Counted from the stretch's first letter, positions 1-7,679 are shown. The stretch is DNA of 16,688 nt from Dehalococcoidia bacterium (GCA_030613665.1 JAUWLN010000019.1:1-16688); one strand, 5' to 3'. A program made the numbers and translations. The notes: generated from the letters alone by a model not told the origin.

Positions 1-70
1 CCGGCCTGCCTTTCAATCCCTGCAGCACTACGGTGGTCTTGGTCCGTGGATCCCATTTGCGTCTTGGCAT
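1..70 (-). CDS. IS3-type transposase OrfA, N-terminus only (runs off the window)
   Basis: The reverse strand starts with ATG at 70 and reads MPRRKWDPRTKTTVVLQGLK before leaving the window. This basic opening (RRKW...KT..V..LQGLKG.P) is characteristic of the helix-turn-helix OrfA of IS3-group insertion sequences. A GAGGAG ribosome binding site lies 8 nt upstream of the ATG. Only 23 codons are visible, so intactness and subgroup cannot be judged. I could not locate the element's terminal inverted repeat in the 71-278 spacer. The gene marks the left edge as insertion-prone DNA. Confidence 0.7.
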   Translation of the reverse strand, partial: MPRRKWDPRTKTTVVLQGLKGRP

Positions 71-278
71 GGCTGTTACTCCTCTTTCTCCAGCCATCTT
101 ACTCTCTTATCTCCAACCCTGCCTTAATGGGGAGCAGTATATAAGTTTGTATGATATATTAAGTTAAATCATATGATATATATCACATAGAATTGCATTG
201 TGGCACATTTACTCAGATTGTTTAACGAATAAACCGGGACTTGATTAATTAATAATACGAAACTTGAAATACGAAAAA
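71..278. other. AT-rich intergenic spacer beside the insertion sequence
   Basis: No gene is visible here. It should contain the left end of the IS element and the 3' flank of the MFS gene. A 10-base direct repeat, TATGATATAT, occurs at 150-159 and 172-181 (22-base period) in very AT-rich sequence and may be chance. No convincing terminator was found. Confidence 0.4.
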
Positions 279-1559
279 TTAATCCTCAATATCCCCGATA
301 CACTCAATTTTTATATCTGTCGGTTCTCCGTTACCTTTCTCTCTCAGCGGCGTAAGCAGGATAAGCAGGGCGACTACCGCCGCGATGGCAGCTACCGGCC
401 AGAATTCCCCATCCAGGCCCTGCCCCCGGGCAAAATCCACCGCCGCACCCAGAATCGGTGCTATTATCATTGTAGAGACTGACTTTGCCTGGCTTTCGAT
501 GGATAGTACAGTGGCACCCTTTGTCTCACTGGCGAAAGCGTCAAAGCGGCTTATCAGAATAGGCCGCCAGAAATTCTGTATGAGAGCCAGGGCGATGAAG
601 CCAATCACCGCCGCATAATAATATTCGAAGAGCAGCAGTGGAATAAGCGCAATGTAAAGAACAGAAATCACCTTCCAGAGCAGGCGGCTTCCCTTCTCCT
701 CCCCACCAGCGTGACTGGTTATGCGATGGGAATTCCGGCTGGCATAGGCTGAGACCAGGTATAAGATAACGTAAACCACCCCTATCATAACGGCGCTGCG
801 GCGTATCTCTCCCCAGGCGAGGAAGATGGGAAGTAACAGTGCCATGTTTTTCACTACGGGCTGAAGATAATCTGCAACCGCCTTATAGACACCCTCAAAA
901 GACATCGACTCCACGATTAAGCGACGCAGCCTCCTGACAGCCAGCGCGGCATGGATACACTCCCAGAGATGTGTCACAACATCACGGATGCTCACATTCT
1001 CACCAGGCTGGCCCTCTAATTCCCCGGGATAGGTTATAAAATTAATCAATCCTACGATGTATGGGATAATGGCAAAGAAAAAAACATAGGTATAGTTATT
1101 GGTCAGTAGAACGAAGGCAACCGCCAGGATAGTAGAAACTGCTGACCCGATTTTTGACCATGAGCGAGTATAGCCATAAACCCTCGTTTTTTCGTCAAGG
1201 CGTCCTTCAATACGGAGCCACGTGAATATCATTGCTTTGTGGGTGCCGGTGCGGAATGCTTCACCGACGGCGAAAAAGAACATGGCGATAAAGAGATGCC
1301 AGTAATCCTGGCTGAAACCGAAGATAGCAAAGGAGATAATGTAAGACACAAATGACAAAACCATACTATGGCGACGGCCAAACAAATCGGCAACGGCGCC
1401 GCTGGGGATTTCTATAAGGTTGATGAAAAGCTCCCGGAAGGCAATAAGAAACCCTATTTGGGTAAACGAAAGTCCCTGCTGAAGGAAAAACAGGATAATG
1501 AACGGTTCAAAATACCGTTGATTCTTAAGGAAACCGTATAAAGAAAACCGCCTAATCAT
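279..1559 (-). CDS. MFS transporter, 426 aa, substrate unknown
   Basis: This is a polytopic inner-membrane protein with about twelve hydrophobic segments. It has the MFS motif-A signature between the second and third segments (GAVADLFGRRHSM, about residues 53-65: G-x3-D-x2-G-R-R). Length is normal for a 12-TM MFS permease. A charged loop near residues 185-235 separates the two halves. The acidic C-terminus (ECIGDIED) is cytoplasmic. The ATG at 1559 lacks an obvious Shine-Dalgarno sequence, so the start is moderately certain. It lies 116 bases downstream of the CstR-like repressor gene on the same strand and could share its transcript. That would make it a candidate sulfur-compound or metal exporter, but the sequence itself does not reveal a substrate. 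Confidence 0.85.
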   Translation of the reverse strand: MIRRFSLYGFLKNQRYFEPFIILFFLQQGLSFTQIGFLIAFRELFINLIEIPSGAVADLFGRRHSMVLSFVSYIISFAIFGFSQDYWHLFIAMFFFAVGEAFRTGTHKAMIFTWLRIEGRLDEKTRVYGYTRSWSKIGSAVSTILAVAFVLLTNNYTYVFFFAIIPYIVGLINFITYPGELEGQPGENVSIRDVVTHLWECIHAALAVRRLRRLIVESMSFEGVYKAVADYLQPVVKNMALLLPIFLAWGEIRRSAVMIGVVYVILYLVSAYASRNSHRITSHAGGEEKGSRLLWKVISVLYIALIPLLLFEYYYAAVIGFIALALIQNFWRPILISRFDAFASETKGATVLSIESQAKSVSTMIIAPILGAAVDFARGQGLDGEFWPVAAIAAVVALLILLTPLREKGNGEPTDIKIECIGDIED

Positions 1560-1675
1560 TGCTGCCGCTACCGCTGTTCCGGAGCCGTTTACTATAAATC
1601 CCTGCTTCTCCGGTAGTCCTTCCTAAGGTCAATCCGGCTGTTTCTCTTCAATCACTTCCGTAACCAGTTCTCTTT

Positions 1676-1966
1676 TCACTCCCCTAACCGTACCCGTCCC
1701 CAAACTCCAACTACGCGCACCATTGCTTCATAGACATCCGGATCGGTTACACGCCCCCTGGGAGCACAAAGCTTAATGTAATTATTAAGAACAAGTGCAC
1801 CGACACTATCAATAGCAGACCGGACTGCCGCCAGCTGAGTCACTATGCTTTCACACTCTCGCTCACCAGAGACCATCTTCTGGAGACCGCGTATTTGTCC
1901 TTCTATCCGCTTGAGGCGTTTTATTATTGTCTCCCTGTCGACTTCCGGGTTTTTTTCTCTGCCCAT
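1676..1966 (-). CDS. CsoR/CstR-family (DUF156) transcriptional repressor, CstR-like
   Basis: This is a 96-residue all-helical DNA-binding repressor of the CsoR/RcnR/FrmR/CstR family. Residues 17-30 (RLKRIEGQIRGLQK) are the family signature. I start it at ATG 1966 because GGAGGG sits 4 nt upstream. An open frame extends to GTG 2017 but that extension is not family-like. The sensor cysteines are C38 and C67, 29 residues apart as in both Mtb CsoR (C36/C65) and S. aureus CstR (C31/C60). At the position of the CsoR copper-binding His (four before the second Cys) there is Tyr63. Loss of that His argues against Cu(I) sensing. It favours a CstR-like persulfide sensor that forms di- or trisulfide bridges. 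It is divergent from resB-ccsA, and a CsoR-type inverted repeat lies 107-123 bases upstream of its start. A nickel, formaldehyde or other metal sensor is a less likely alternative. Confidence 0.85.
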   Translation of the reverse strand: MGREKNPEVDRETIIKRLKRIEGQIRGLQKMVSGERECESIVTQLAAVRSAIDSVGALVLNNYIKLCAPRGRVTDPDVYEAMVRVVGVWGRVRLGE

Positions 1967-2072
1967 GACACCCTCCACTGTATTTGTACACCGTTTAGTC
2001 TTCATACTATAACCCACTACTGATTAAATTCCAATCCAAACTATTGACATTAATAACCACGGGTGTTAAGCT

Positions 2073-2089
2073 ATACCCCAGTAGGGTAT
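2073..2089. promoter_or_regulatory. CsoR/CstR-type operator (inverted repeat)
   Basis: ATACCCcagtaGGGTAT is a perfect 6+6 inverted repeat with a 5-base spacer. TACCC/GGGTA half-sites with AT flanks are the known operator style of CsoR/CstR repressors. A second half-site, TACCCTAGTA, follows at 2102-2111. The position, upstream of the CstR-like gene and between it and resB, suggests autoregulation and possibly control of resB-ccsA. Binding is inferred, not shown. Confidence 0.6.
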
Positions 2090-2117
2090 CTTCGGCTTAG
2101 CTACCCTAGTACTCCAG

Positions 2118-2157
2118 TGAATTACCCGGTTTTTAGAGCGCCGGGTAATTCATTTTT
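2118..2157 (+). terminator. Rho-independent terminator / possible attenuator upstream of resB
   Basis: A perfect 12-bp stem (TGAATTACCCGG at 2118-2129 with its complement at 2141-2152) has an 11-nt loop and is followed directly by TTTTT. This is a strong intrinsic terminator for plus-strand transcription; the reverse orientation has no U-run. No plus-strand gene lies upstream of it. It therefore either ends a short RNA starting near the TTGACA at 2044, or attenuates the resB leader. Confidence 0.65.
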
Positions 2158-2334
2158 GTAACAACTCAGCTACATAATGTCCTGCCGTCCTTTTATTGAA
2201 CTGGCTGGCTTATTTTCGGATTGATATTAAGTCTAGATAAAAATTCTATTGTTCGGATATTGGTGATAGTATTATAGTGATACAATTCATATTGATATGC
2301 TGGTGAACCATCGACAGAAAGAGGTCAGGTGGAG

Positions 2335-2376
2335 ATGGAAAGGCCGAGTGTAAAAAGGACGTACCAGCCACGGTAG
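2335..2376 (+). other. 13-codon mini-ORF, MERPSVKRTYQPR, resembling the L34 N-terminus
   Basis: ATG at 2335 is preceded by GAGGT with 9-nt spacing and ends at TAG 2374. The peptide contains KRTYQP, the near-invariant start of ribosomal protein L34. Nothing of the rest of L34 follows in any frame I read. It may be a decayed rpmH fragment, a leader peptide of resB, or coincidence. Confidence 0.25.
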
Positions 2377-2439
2377 TAGTGTTCCTCAGGATTGATAAGT
2401 TATGATGAAATTAAGACCTTCGTATAAGAGAGACTAAAT

Positions 2440-3873
2440 ATGGCAAGTCAACAGTATGAAGAACAACAGGGGCCTGGTGCATTTCAAACCGTTGTCCATT
2501 GGTTGTGGCGCCTTTTTAGTTCAATGCGTTTGGCAGTTATACTGATGCTCGTTACTGCCGGGCTAAGTCTGTTAGGAGCACTGCTTATTCAAGCACCCTG
2601 GGAAATGACGCGGGATCCACAACTCTACTCTTACTGGATAGACACCGTAGCCGGAAGCAAGGTCGGGGCTTGGGCACCAGTCCTGTCTGCCCTCGGGCTG
2701 TTTGATGTTTTCCATTCTTACTGGTTTATCGTTACGGGTGCGTTACTCATGCTTAATATCCTGGTTTGTAGTGTTAATCGCTGGAGAGGTATACGCTTGA
2801 ATCTACAGGGGGGTGTGGTGAGGCATCAGGAAAGCTTTTATGCTATCGGCAGTAGCTGCGCTGAACTGGCCACCGTGCCACTACCTGTAGCTGAAGCCGC
2901 CAGGATATCGGAAAAAGTACTGAGATTGCAGAATTACCGGACACGTACTGAGACCGATGAGAACAACGTGTATATAGCCGCAGATAAAAATCGTTATTAC
3001 CGGCTGGGTACATATTTCAGTCACTTAAGCCTGATTCTATTTGTCCTGTCTTTCATTGCCGGCAGCTATTTTGGTTTTCGTGATTCCAGTTTTACTGTCC
3101 CCGTAGGTAGTACTCGTGAAATTGGCCATGATACCGGCCTGTCGCTTCAACTGAGTTCCTACGTAGACGAATATTACGATAATGGAAGGCCCAAGGACTA
3201 CCGAAGTCAGGTAGTCCTTTACGAGGACGGGCAGATAGTCAGACAAGCCTTGATACGGGTTAATCACCCCCTGGTATACAAAGGGATTCGCTTTTATCAG
3301 GCCTATTTCGGGCCAGCAGCGAGAATACTGGTCCGCGATAAAAATGGACGGGATATTTTTAGCGAAAATGTGCCGCTGGATAGCTCTTTTAATGTTCAAA
3401 GCTATCAGTATTTTGAGGGTCTCTTTGATCTGGAGGAGGTGGACCTCTCGGTGCGCCTGATTCGCTCTGCTGCTGGTGCTTATGATCCGATGATACCAGC
3501 GGGACAATTAGCGGTCGATGTAAAACGAGGCAGTGAGCAAATCGATCTTAGTCTGATTGAACCGGGGATTCCTCGTATAGTCGGTGGCTTGGAATTTACC
3601 TTCCTGGAGGAATCTGAATACTCCGGTTTTCAAGTAAGGCATGACCCAACGAATGCGCTCATCTGGATTGCTTCGGTAATGTTTATCACTGGCATCTGTG
3701 CCGTCTTATACTTCCCTTACCGTCAAGTCTGGATTTTATCTCAGCCGCTGGGTCAGGGAAATAGCCGTTTGCTTATCCGTACGTTATCTCCTCGCAGTTA
3801 TCGCAGTACTTCAGATTTGAACACCCTGGCCAATCAAATAGAAAAGGAAATGGGGGAAGACGGGAATGTTTAA
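2440..3873 (+). CDS. resB: Cytochrome c biogenesis protein ResB (Ccs1)
   Basis: This is one half of the System II haem export and ligation machine in the cytoplasmic membrane, partnering CcsA to attach haem to exported apocytochromes c. The 477-residue protein shows the ResB plan: TM helices near 30-50, 93-112 and 192-210, a large extracytoplasmic domain (about 212-400), and a final TM near 405-427. Conserved features are FHSYWF (H92), YFSHLSLIL with the likely haem-ligand H195 at TM3, the VNHPLVYKGIRFYQAYFG block, and the C-terminal DPTNALIW...FPYRQVW segment. ATG 2440 has AAGAGAG seven bases upstream. It overlaps ccsA by 8 nt, so translation is coupled. Its natural client in this window is the 11-haem cytochrome encoded convergently. 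Expression may be governed by the operator and terminator upstream. Confidence 0.93.
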   Translation: MASQQYEEQQGPGAFQTVVHWLWRLFSSMRLAVILMLVTAGLSLLGALLIQAPWEMTRDPQLYSYWIDTVAGSKVGAWAPVLSALGLFDVFHSYWFIVTGALLMLNILVCSVNRWRGIRLNLQGGVVRHQESFYAIGSSCAELATVPLPVAEAARISEKVLRLQNYRTRTETDENNVYIAADKNRYYRLGTYFSHLSLILFVLSFIAGSYFGFRDSSFTVPVGSTREIGHDTGLSLQLSSYVDEYYDNGRPKDYRSQVVLYEDGQIVRQALIRVNHPLVYKGIRFYQAYFGPAARILVRDKNGRDIFSENVPLDSSFNVQSYQYFEGLFDLEEVDLSVRLIRSAAGAYDPMIPAGQLAVDVKRGSEQIDLSLIEPGIPRIVGGLEFTFLEESEYSGFQVRHDPTNALIWIASVMFITGICAVLYFPYRQVWILSQPLGQGNSRLLIRTLSPRSYRSTSDLNTLANQIEKEMGEDGNV

Positions 3874-4729
3874 TTTGGAGAGTATTTCTTTAGTAGCTTC
3901 ACTGGTCGGCGTTGTGGTGACTATTGTATTTTACATTTTTGATTTTGCTGGCAGCCGTCGTAGTAGTGCAGCAGTGGACGACAAAAGACCGGGTGGTCGG
4001 TCTATGGCAACAGAGCCACGGGGTGTTCTGAATCTCACGGCCAGGGTTTTAGCAGCGCTAACCCTGGTGTTTATCACGCTAGCCATAGTTTTCAGAGCAA
4101 TTCAAACAGGGCACGGCCCTTTCTCCAATATGTACGAATTCGCGCTTTCTTTTGCCTGGGGCATTTTAGTTATGGGTATCTTCTTTGAGTGGCGTTATAA
4201 GACGGCAGCAGTCAAAACTGTAGGATTAATCGTAGCTCTCTTACTACTTATTTTTGCACTGGTACAACATGCAAAACCTGAGCCGTTAGTGCCTGCTTTA
4301 CAGCAGAGTCTGCTGCTATCTGTTCATGTTGCTTCGGCAGTTGTTGCCTACGGTACCTTTACCATTGGGTTTAGTGCCGCTATACTCTTTCTCATCCAGA
4401 ACCGTCGCAATTCACCCTGGTTACCTGATAAAGAAGTACTCAATACTATTAGTTATCAATCAGTAGTCATCGGCTTTCCTTTTCTGACTTCGACAATCGT
4501 ACTTGGTGCCCTTTGGGCTGATATTGCCTGGGGTAGATACTGGGGCTGGGATCCGAAAGAAACTGCCAGCTTAATCACCTGGCTGCTTTATGTGGCTTAC
4601 CTGCACGCTCGTTTAATACGGGGTTGGAGAGGCGCGAGGGCGGCAATCCTTCTAATCGTGGGTTTCGTGGCTATCTTATTGACCTTCTTCGGCAATTACA
4701 TCTTTGTGGGACTGCACTCTTATATATAA
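3866..4729 (+). CDS. ccsA: Cytochrome c assembly protein CcsA (ResC/CcmC superfamily)
   Basis: This multi-TM haem-handling partner of ResB forms the System II synthetase. The tryptophan-rich WWD motif is at residues 222-231 (WGRYWGWDPK) followed by ETASLITWL, facing the outer membrane surface where it presents haem. Candidate haem-ligand histidines are H154 (SVHVASAVVAYG), H247 (YLHARL) and H284 near the C-terminus (GLHSYI). MYEF at 89-92 is also conserved. The length of 287 residues is normal for CcsA. The start ATG 3866 lies inside the resB 3' end behind a GGGGGAAG ribosome binding site. A basic, Gly-rich loop at about 30-52 after the first TM is the least conserved part. The gene ends 39 bases from the convergent cytochrome b gene, and no clear terminator separates them. 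Confidence 0.93.
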   Translation: MFNLESISLVASLVGVVVTIVFYIFDFAGSRRSSAAVDDKRPGGRSMATEPRGVLNLTARVLAALTLVFITLAIVFRAIQTGHGPFSNMYEFALSFAWGILVMGIFFEWRYKTAAVKTVGLIVALLLLIFALVQHAKPEPLVPALQQSLLLSVHVASAVVAYGTFTIGFSAAILFLIQNRRNSPWLPDKEVLNTISYQSVVIGFPFLTSTIVLGALWADIAWGRYWGWDPKETASLITWLLYVAYLHARLIRGWRGARAAILLIVGFVAILLTFFGNYIFVGLHSYI

Positions 4730-4768
4730 GTAATAATGGGGGTGATAGCCTGTTAAGGTTATTCTCAG

Positions 4769-5416
4769 CTATTTCTCAGTCTGAGATATTTCGCCATACC
4801 ACTTGCCGTAGTGGTTTCTGGCATAAGTTTTTGAAATCTTACCATCCCACATGGAACGGAGTGACTCTGTCATCCTTGGATGAATTATGCCCAGGTAAAT
4901 GTGCACCAACAGCATGAGAAATGCCAGAATAAAGGCAATGTCATGGATGACAACAGACCACCCGAAAACACTCGGAGCCAGAACATCTTTAAAGAACCAC
5001 ATGAGGCAGCCGGATATCAGGAAGAGAATCCCGGTACCCAGAACCACCAGCTGCCACATCTTCTGTCCGGTGTTCACGTGTCCCTGTGGCGGCATCTTCT
5101 CCTCGGCACCGCCGAAGTAATAATCAGGTGCCTTCGAAAACCATTGAAGATCTTCTTTACCCCAGGTGAGAGTTTCTCTGATGAAATGTAATGACATTCT
5201 GGGGTTAAGGAAGAAATACACTATCGGCGCACCGACAAAGAACACCACGGCGATACGGTGGATAAACCTGGTCAGGCCACCCGCCGCTGGAGCCCCAATA
5301 CCAGGGAAGAATAAAATTGCCCCTGTGATTAGCAATACCAGAAAAGCGGCAGTGTGAATCCAGTGAAACCAGATAGTTCGTTTCTTAAACCGCTCAACCA
5401 CTCGCGCTTCTGCCAT
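4769..5416 (-). CDS. FdnI-like membrane cytochrome b (formate dehydrogenase gamma family)
   Basis: This 215-residue four-helix dihaem cytochrome b passes electrons between a periplasmic FeS partner and the menaquinone pool. TM segments lie near 14-38, 52-70, 121-141 and 154-178. Likely b-haem ligands are among H18, H21, H53, H158 and H172. The segment MPPQGHVNTGQK (108-119) matches the loop typical of FdnI. The C-terminal MWDGKISKTYARNHYGKW resembles the FdnI cytoplasmic tail. It is the last gene of the operon. Its ATG overlaps the stop codon of the FeS gene by one base (TAATG), indicating coupled translation and a stable FdnH/FdnI-type pair. A formate dehydrogenase role is doubtful because no catalytic molybdopterin subunit is nearby. 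Confidence 0.9.
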   Translation of the reverse strand: MAEARVVERFKKRTIWFHWIHTAAFLVLLITGAILFFPGIGAPAAGGLTRFIHRIAVVFFVGAPIVYFFLNPRMSLHFIRETLTWGKEDLQWFSKAPDYYFGGAEEKMPPQGHVNTGQKMWQLVVLGTGILFLISGCLMWFFKDVLAPSVFGWSVVIHDIAFILAFLMLLVHIYLGIIHPRMTESLRSMWDGKISKTYARNHYGKWYGEISQTEK

Positions 5417-6279
5417 TACTTTTCTCCCCTGGCCATTTTAAACCGGGCAACCAGGTAGTTCAGTCCAAAGCCAGCGATGACGGCTATTGTGGCACCTATG
5501 CCGCACCATCTGAATAAGTCACGTACCGTAGCCGATGCCGGAACTTGGGGGTCAGCGGGTAGACCGTAGGTTTCCGGCGCATCATCAAGCACATATATCA
5601 CATGCAAGCCCCCCAGCTCTTTATCTCCATAAAGCACGGCATCGGGATTAGATTGACGCAGAGCAACAACTCTTTCCCGCCCTTCCTGAATCAGTTCGTT
5701 ACGTTCACCATACTTGATGGCGTCTGTCGTGCAGGCAGCAGCACAGGCGGGTTGCTCACCATTGGTAACACGGCCCTTACAGAAAGTGCATTTATCCATG
5801 ATAGCAACGCCGCTTATTTTATTGGCTTCCAGTTGCGGCACATGGAAAGGACAAAACTCGGTGCAATACCCGCAGCCAGAGCATTTCTCCTTATCGTACT
5901 GGACGAAACCCAGCGCATTATAACTCAGTGCTCCGGTAGGGCAGACTTCAACACAGGCAGCAACGGTACAGTGGTTGCAGGCCTGCTTGCGGGAACTCCA
6001 TTCCTCACCTTTCTTTACCGTGTGCAGCGTTGTCCAGACATGAGGGGAAAGAGCCGGCGGGCTTTGCGGGTCTGGCTTTATAGTTTCTGGCAACATGTTG
6101 TAATCTTTGCAGGACGCATAGCACCACCAGCAGCTAATGCATTTGTTAACGTCGATGAGCATGGCCATGCCTGCCTGAGTTTGTGATTCATCGGCCAAAG
6201 CCAGAGTCGGCGGCTGGAGCAACAATAAGCCCGTTGCCCCCGCAGCACCTTTTAAGAAATCCTTACGACTTAGCTCCAT
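5416..6279 (-). CDS. FdnH/HybA-like four-cluster ferredoxin subunit, Tat-exported, membrane-anchored
   Basis: This 287-residue electron-transfer subunit has sixteen cysteines in four [4Fe-4S] groups: CISCWWCYASC (about 47-57), CNHCTVAACVEVC, CSGCGYCTEFC, and CTFCKGR...CAAAC. The N-terminus SRKDFLKGAAGATGLLLL is a Tat-type signal with RK in place of RR. A C-terminal TM helix (about 260-280, GIGATIAVIAGFGLNYLVARF region) anchors it as in FdnH. It should relay electrons between the multiheme cytochrome (7 bases upstream) and cytochrome b (overlapping downstream). AGGTAGG precedes the ATG. The length is close to E. coli FdnH (294). The oddity is the missing FdnG-like catalytic partner. It could equally serve a sulfur-compound, HybA-type or NrfC-type chain. 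Confidence 0.9.
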   Translation of the reverse strand: MELSRKDFLKGAAGATGLLLLQPPTLALADESQTQAGMAMLIDVNKCISCWWCYASCKDYNMLPETIKPDPQSPPALSPHVWTTLHTVKKGEEWSSRKQACNHCTVAACVEVCPTGALSYNALGFVQYDKEKCSGCGYCTEFCPFHVPQLEANKISGVAIMDKCTFCKGRVTNGEQPACAAACTTDAIKYGERNELIQEGRERVVALRQSNPDAVLYGDKELGGLHVIYVLDDAPETYGLPADPQVPASATVRDLFRWCGIGATIAVIAGFGLNYLVARFKMARGEK

Positions 6280-6286
6280 GAAATAC

Positions 6287-7606
6287 CTACCTGCCTACAG
6301 TTTCAGGAAACTCGTTCACAATGACACCTTTATTGGCTTCCCTCTCGGCAGGGATGACATCTTCTTCAGTCAGAAATAGTTCTCTATTGCCATGGCAGGC
6401 ATCGCAGCTCTCGTTCTGCGGGGTATTCAACTGGATATTGTGCGGCGTGGCATATTTCCAGGTTGGGAGCGCATTGAAGTCGGGCAGGAGACTATCGCCG
6501 TAATAATCGCAGGTGCCGACACAGGTTGGAACGTGACGCAGTACCACGTACTTGTAGGGTCTTTCCGACGACCGCAGCGGATTATAGCCGATCTCAAAGT
6601 GCATCTCGGAGGGGTCGCTGGTACGACAGGGCAGGCCCGCTTGATCGATAGCAACGTGGCAGCTGTAACAGTTTTTATAGGTTACGGAGTGGCAGACCTG
6701 GCATTGGAGGTCACCCAGGTGTTGCTCATGTTGGTGGTTGCCGCCGGTGTTGGTCCAGACATCCTGATGGCAGTCTTCGCATTTTACCACGTACGGATTC
6801 TGATATCTGGTAGTTGCGGATTGGCCGGAACCGTGAAGTTCCTGACTGTGGCATTTGGCGCAGACCATGCTCTCCTTTGTCCAGTGAACGTCACCCGGGA
6901 TTCCCTCATTCTCCCCGAGATACTCAGCACCAACACGGGAGCCGTGACAGGCAATACAGTTGTACTGCATGGATGGAGTTCCCCGAAACTCGTGCCCGGA
7001 AACAAGCCCGCCACCCGCCTCATCCGGGCGACTGACATGACACTGCCCGCAAGAGGTGTGGCACTGCTGGCAATGATTCTCAAAGGCTACGGCCAGAGGG
7101 GAGCCTTCTTCCAGATTCCCACCTCTGGCTTCAAGGACAGATTTAAAGCCGCTGAGCGACGTGTGGAGGCTAATATCATTCACGTGGGCGATGTCCTTGT
7201 GGCAGGTATTGCAATTACCCTCGGAAGGGTCAACTACCAGAGCTACATGTGCTAACTCTTTGTCTTCTTCCCGGCTGTCACCGCCGTGGCAGATGACACA
7301 GCCAACCTTCCCATGGGTACTTTGAACGAACTCGGCATCTTTCAGGAAAACCTTTTGCCATACCTCCAACGGAGGCAATTCACCCCCTCAGCCTTCACCA
7401 GAGGTTGCTTCGGACTTCACCTCTTCTGGTTCCGTTGAAGCAATTTCCTTGAGCGTGTCCTTGTCGGTATGGCAGGTAACGCAGGTGCTCACCACCTCTT
7501 GTTCTGTCCCCGGTGAGGGACCGACTAACCCTCTGTTCGTACATCCGAGAGCAGCGAACACAACCAGTAAAACTATGACAGTAACTGCCATAACCAGTCT
7601 TTTCAT
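6287..7606 (-). CDS. 11-haem c-type cytochrome lipoprotein, probable selenoprotein (in-frame TGA at 7388-7390)
   Basis: I read this as a single 439-residue protein with UGA-encoded Sec at residue 73. Residues 1-22 are a lipoprotein signal (lipobox ALGC, C22). CVTCH (42-46) is the first haem site. The next ten are CVICH, CNTCH, the close pair CQQCH-CGQCH, CIACH, CAKCH, CEDCH, CQVCH, CYSCH and CDACH. The context of the stop is GEG-U-GGELPPLEVW, all in one frame. Against two separate genes: the part after TGA has no ATG start and no export signal, yet ten haem motifs that can only be filled outside the cytoplasm. A SECIS-like hairpin follows the TGA. Alternatives are reinitiation at TTG 7378 behind GGGGGTGA, or a nonsense mutation. 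GGAGGAG precedes ATG 7606. It is second in the operon, after the rhodanese. I do not recognise a characterised family for its substrate. Confidence 0.75.
7361..7377 (-). promoter_or_regulatory. Candidate bacterial SECIS hairpin downstream of the in-frame UGA
   Basis: On the mRNA, UGCCUCC-GUU-GGAGGUA forms a 7-bp stem (one G-U pair) with a three-base loop beginning with G. The loop starts 17 nt after the UGA. Bacterial SECIS elements are known to lie just after the UGA, with the apical loop about 16-37 nt away and a G in the first loop positions. The geometry fits, but short GC hairpins are common, so this is supportive rather than decisive. Confidence 0.5.
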
Positions 7607-7679
7607 CTGCTCCTCCGCTCTCCTCTCTAACTTTAATGGTAAGGGGGAACCAGTTACATTTTATAAATTTATCGCCGGT

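Larger units (their letters stand above)
1967..2439. other. Divergent regulatory region between the CstR-like gene and resB
   Basis: This 473-base stretch has no full gene. In plus-strand order it holds a TTGACA hexamer (2044-2049), a 17-bp inverted repeat (2073-2089), a further TACCCTAGTA half-site (2102-2111), a terminator hairpin (2118-2157), AT-rich DNA with possible promoter hexamers for resB (TTGATA 2221-2226; TATTAT 2270-2275, poor spacing), and a 13-codon mini-ORF with a ribosome binding site (2335-2376). The resB ribosome binding site AAGAGAG follows. Confidence 0.6.

Noticed and set aside
150..181. A 10-base direct repeat TATGATATAT with 22-base period
   Set aside because: The sequence is very AT-rich and the repeat has no dyad symmetry; no regulator or gene start depends on it.
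1967..2017. GTG start at 2017 for the CsoR-family gene
   Set aside because: GGAGGG four bases before ATG 1966 and the usual family length favour the shorter protein.
6392..7255. A long plus-strand open frame (287 codons) opposite the multiheme cytochrome gene
   Set aside because: It is antisense to a clearly coding frame with eleven CxxCH motifs, lacks a convincing start or family features, and arises from the third-position pattern of the real gene.
7376..7390. Frameshift or sequencing error as the cause of the split cytochrome gene
   Set aside because: Both pieces are in the same frame, so no indel is needed; a single-base error making TGA remains possible but does not explain the downstream hairpin.
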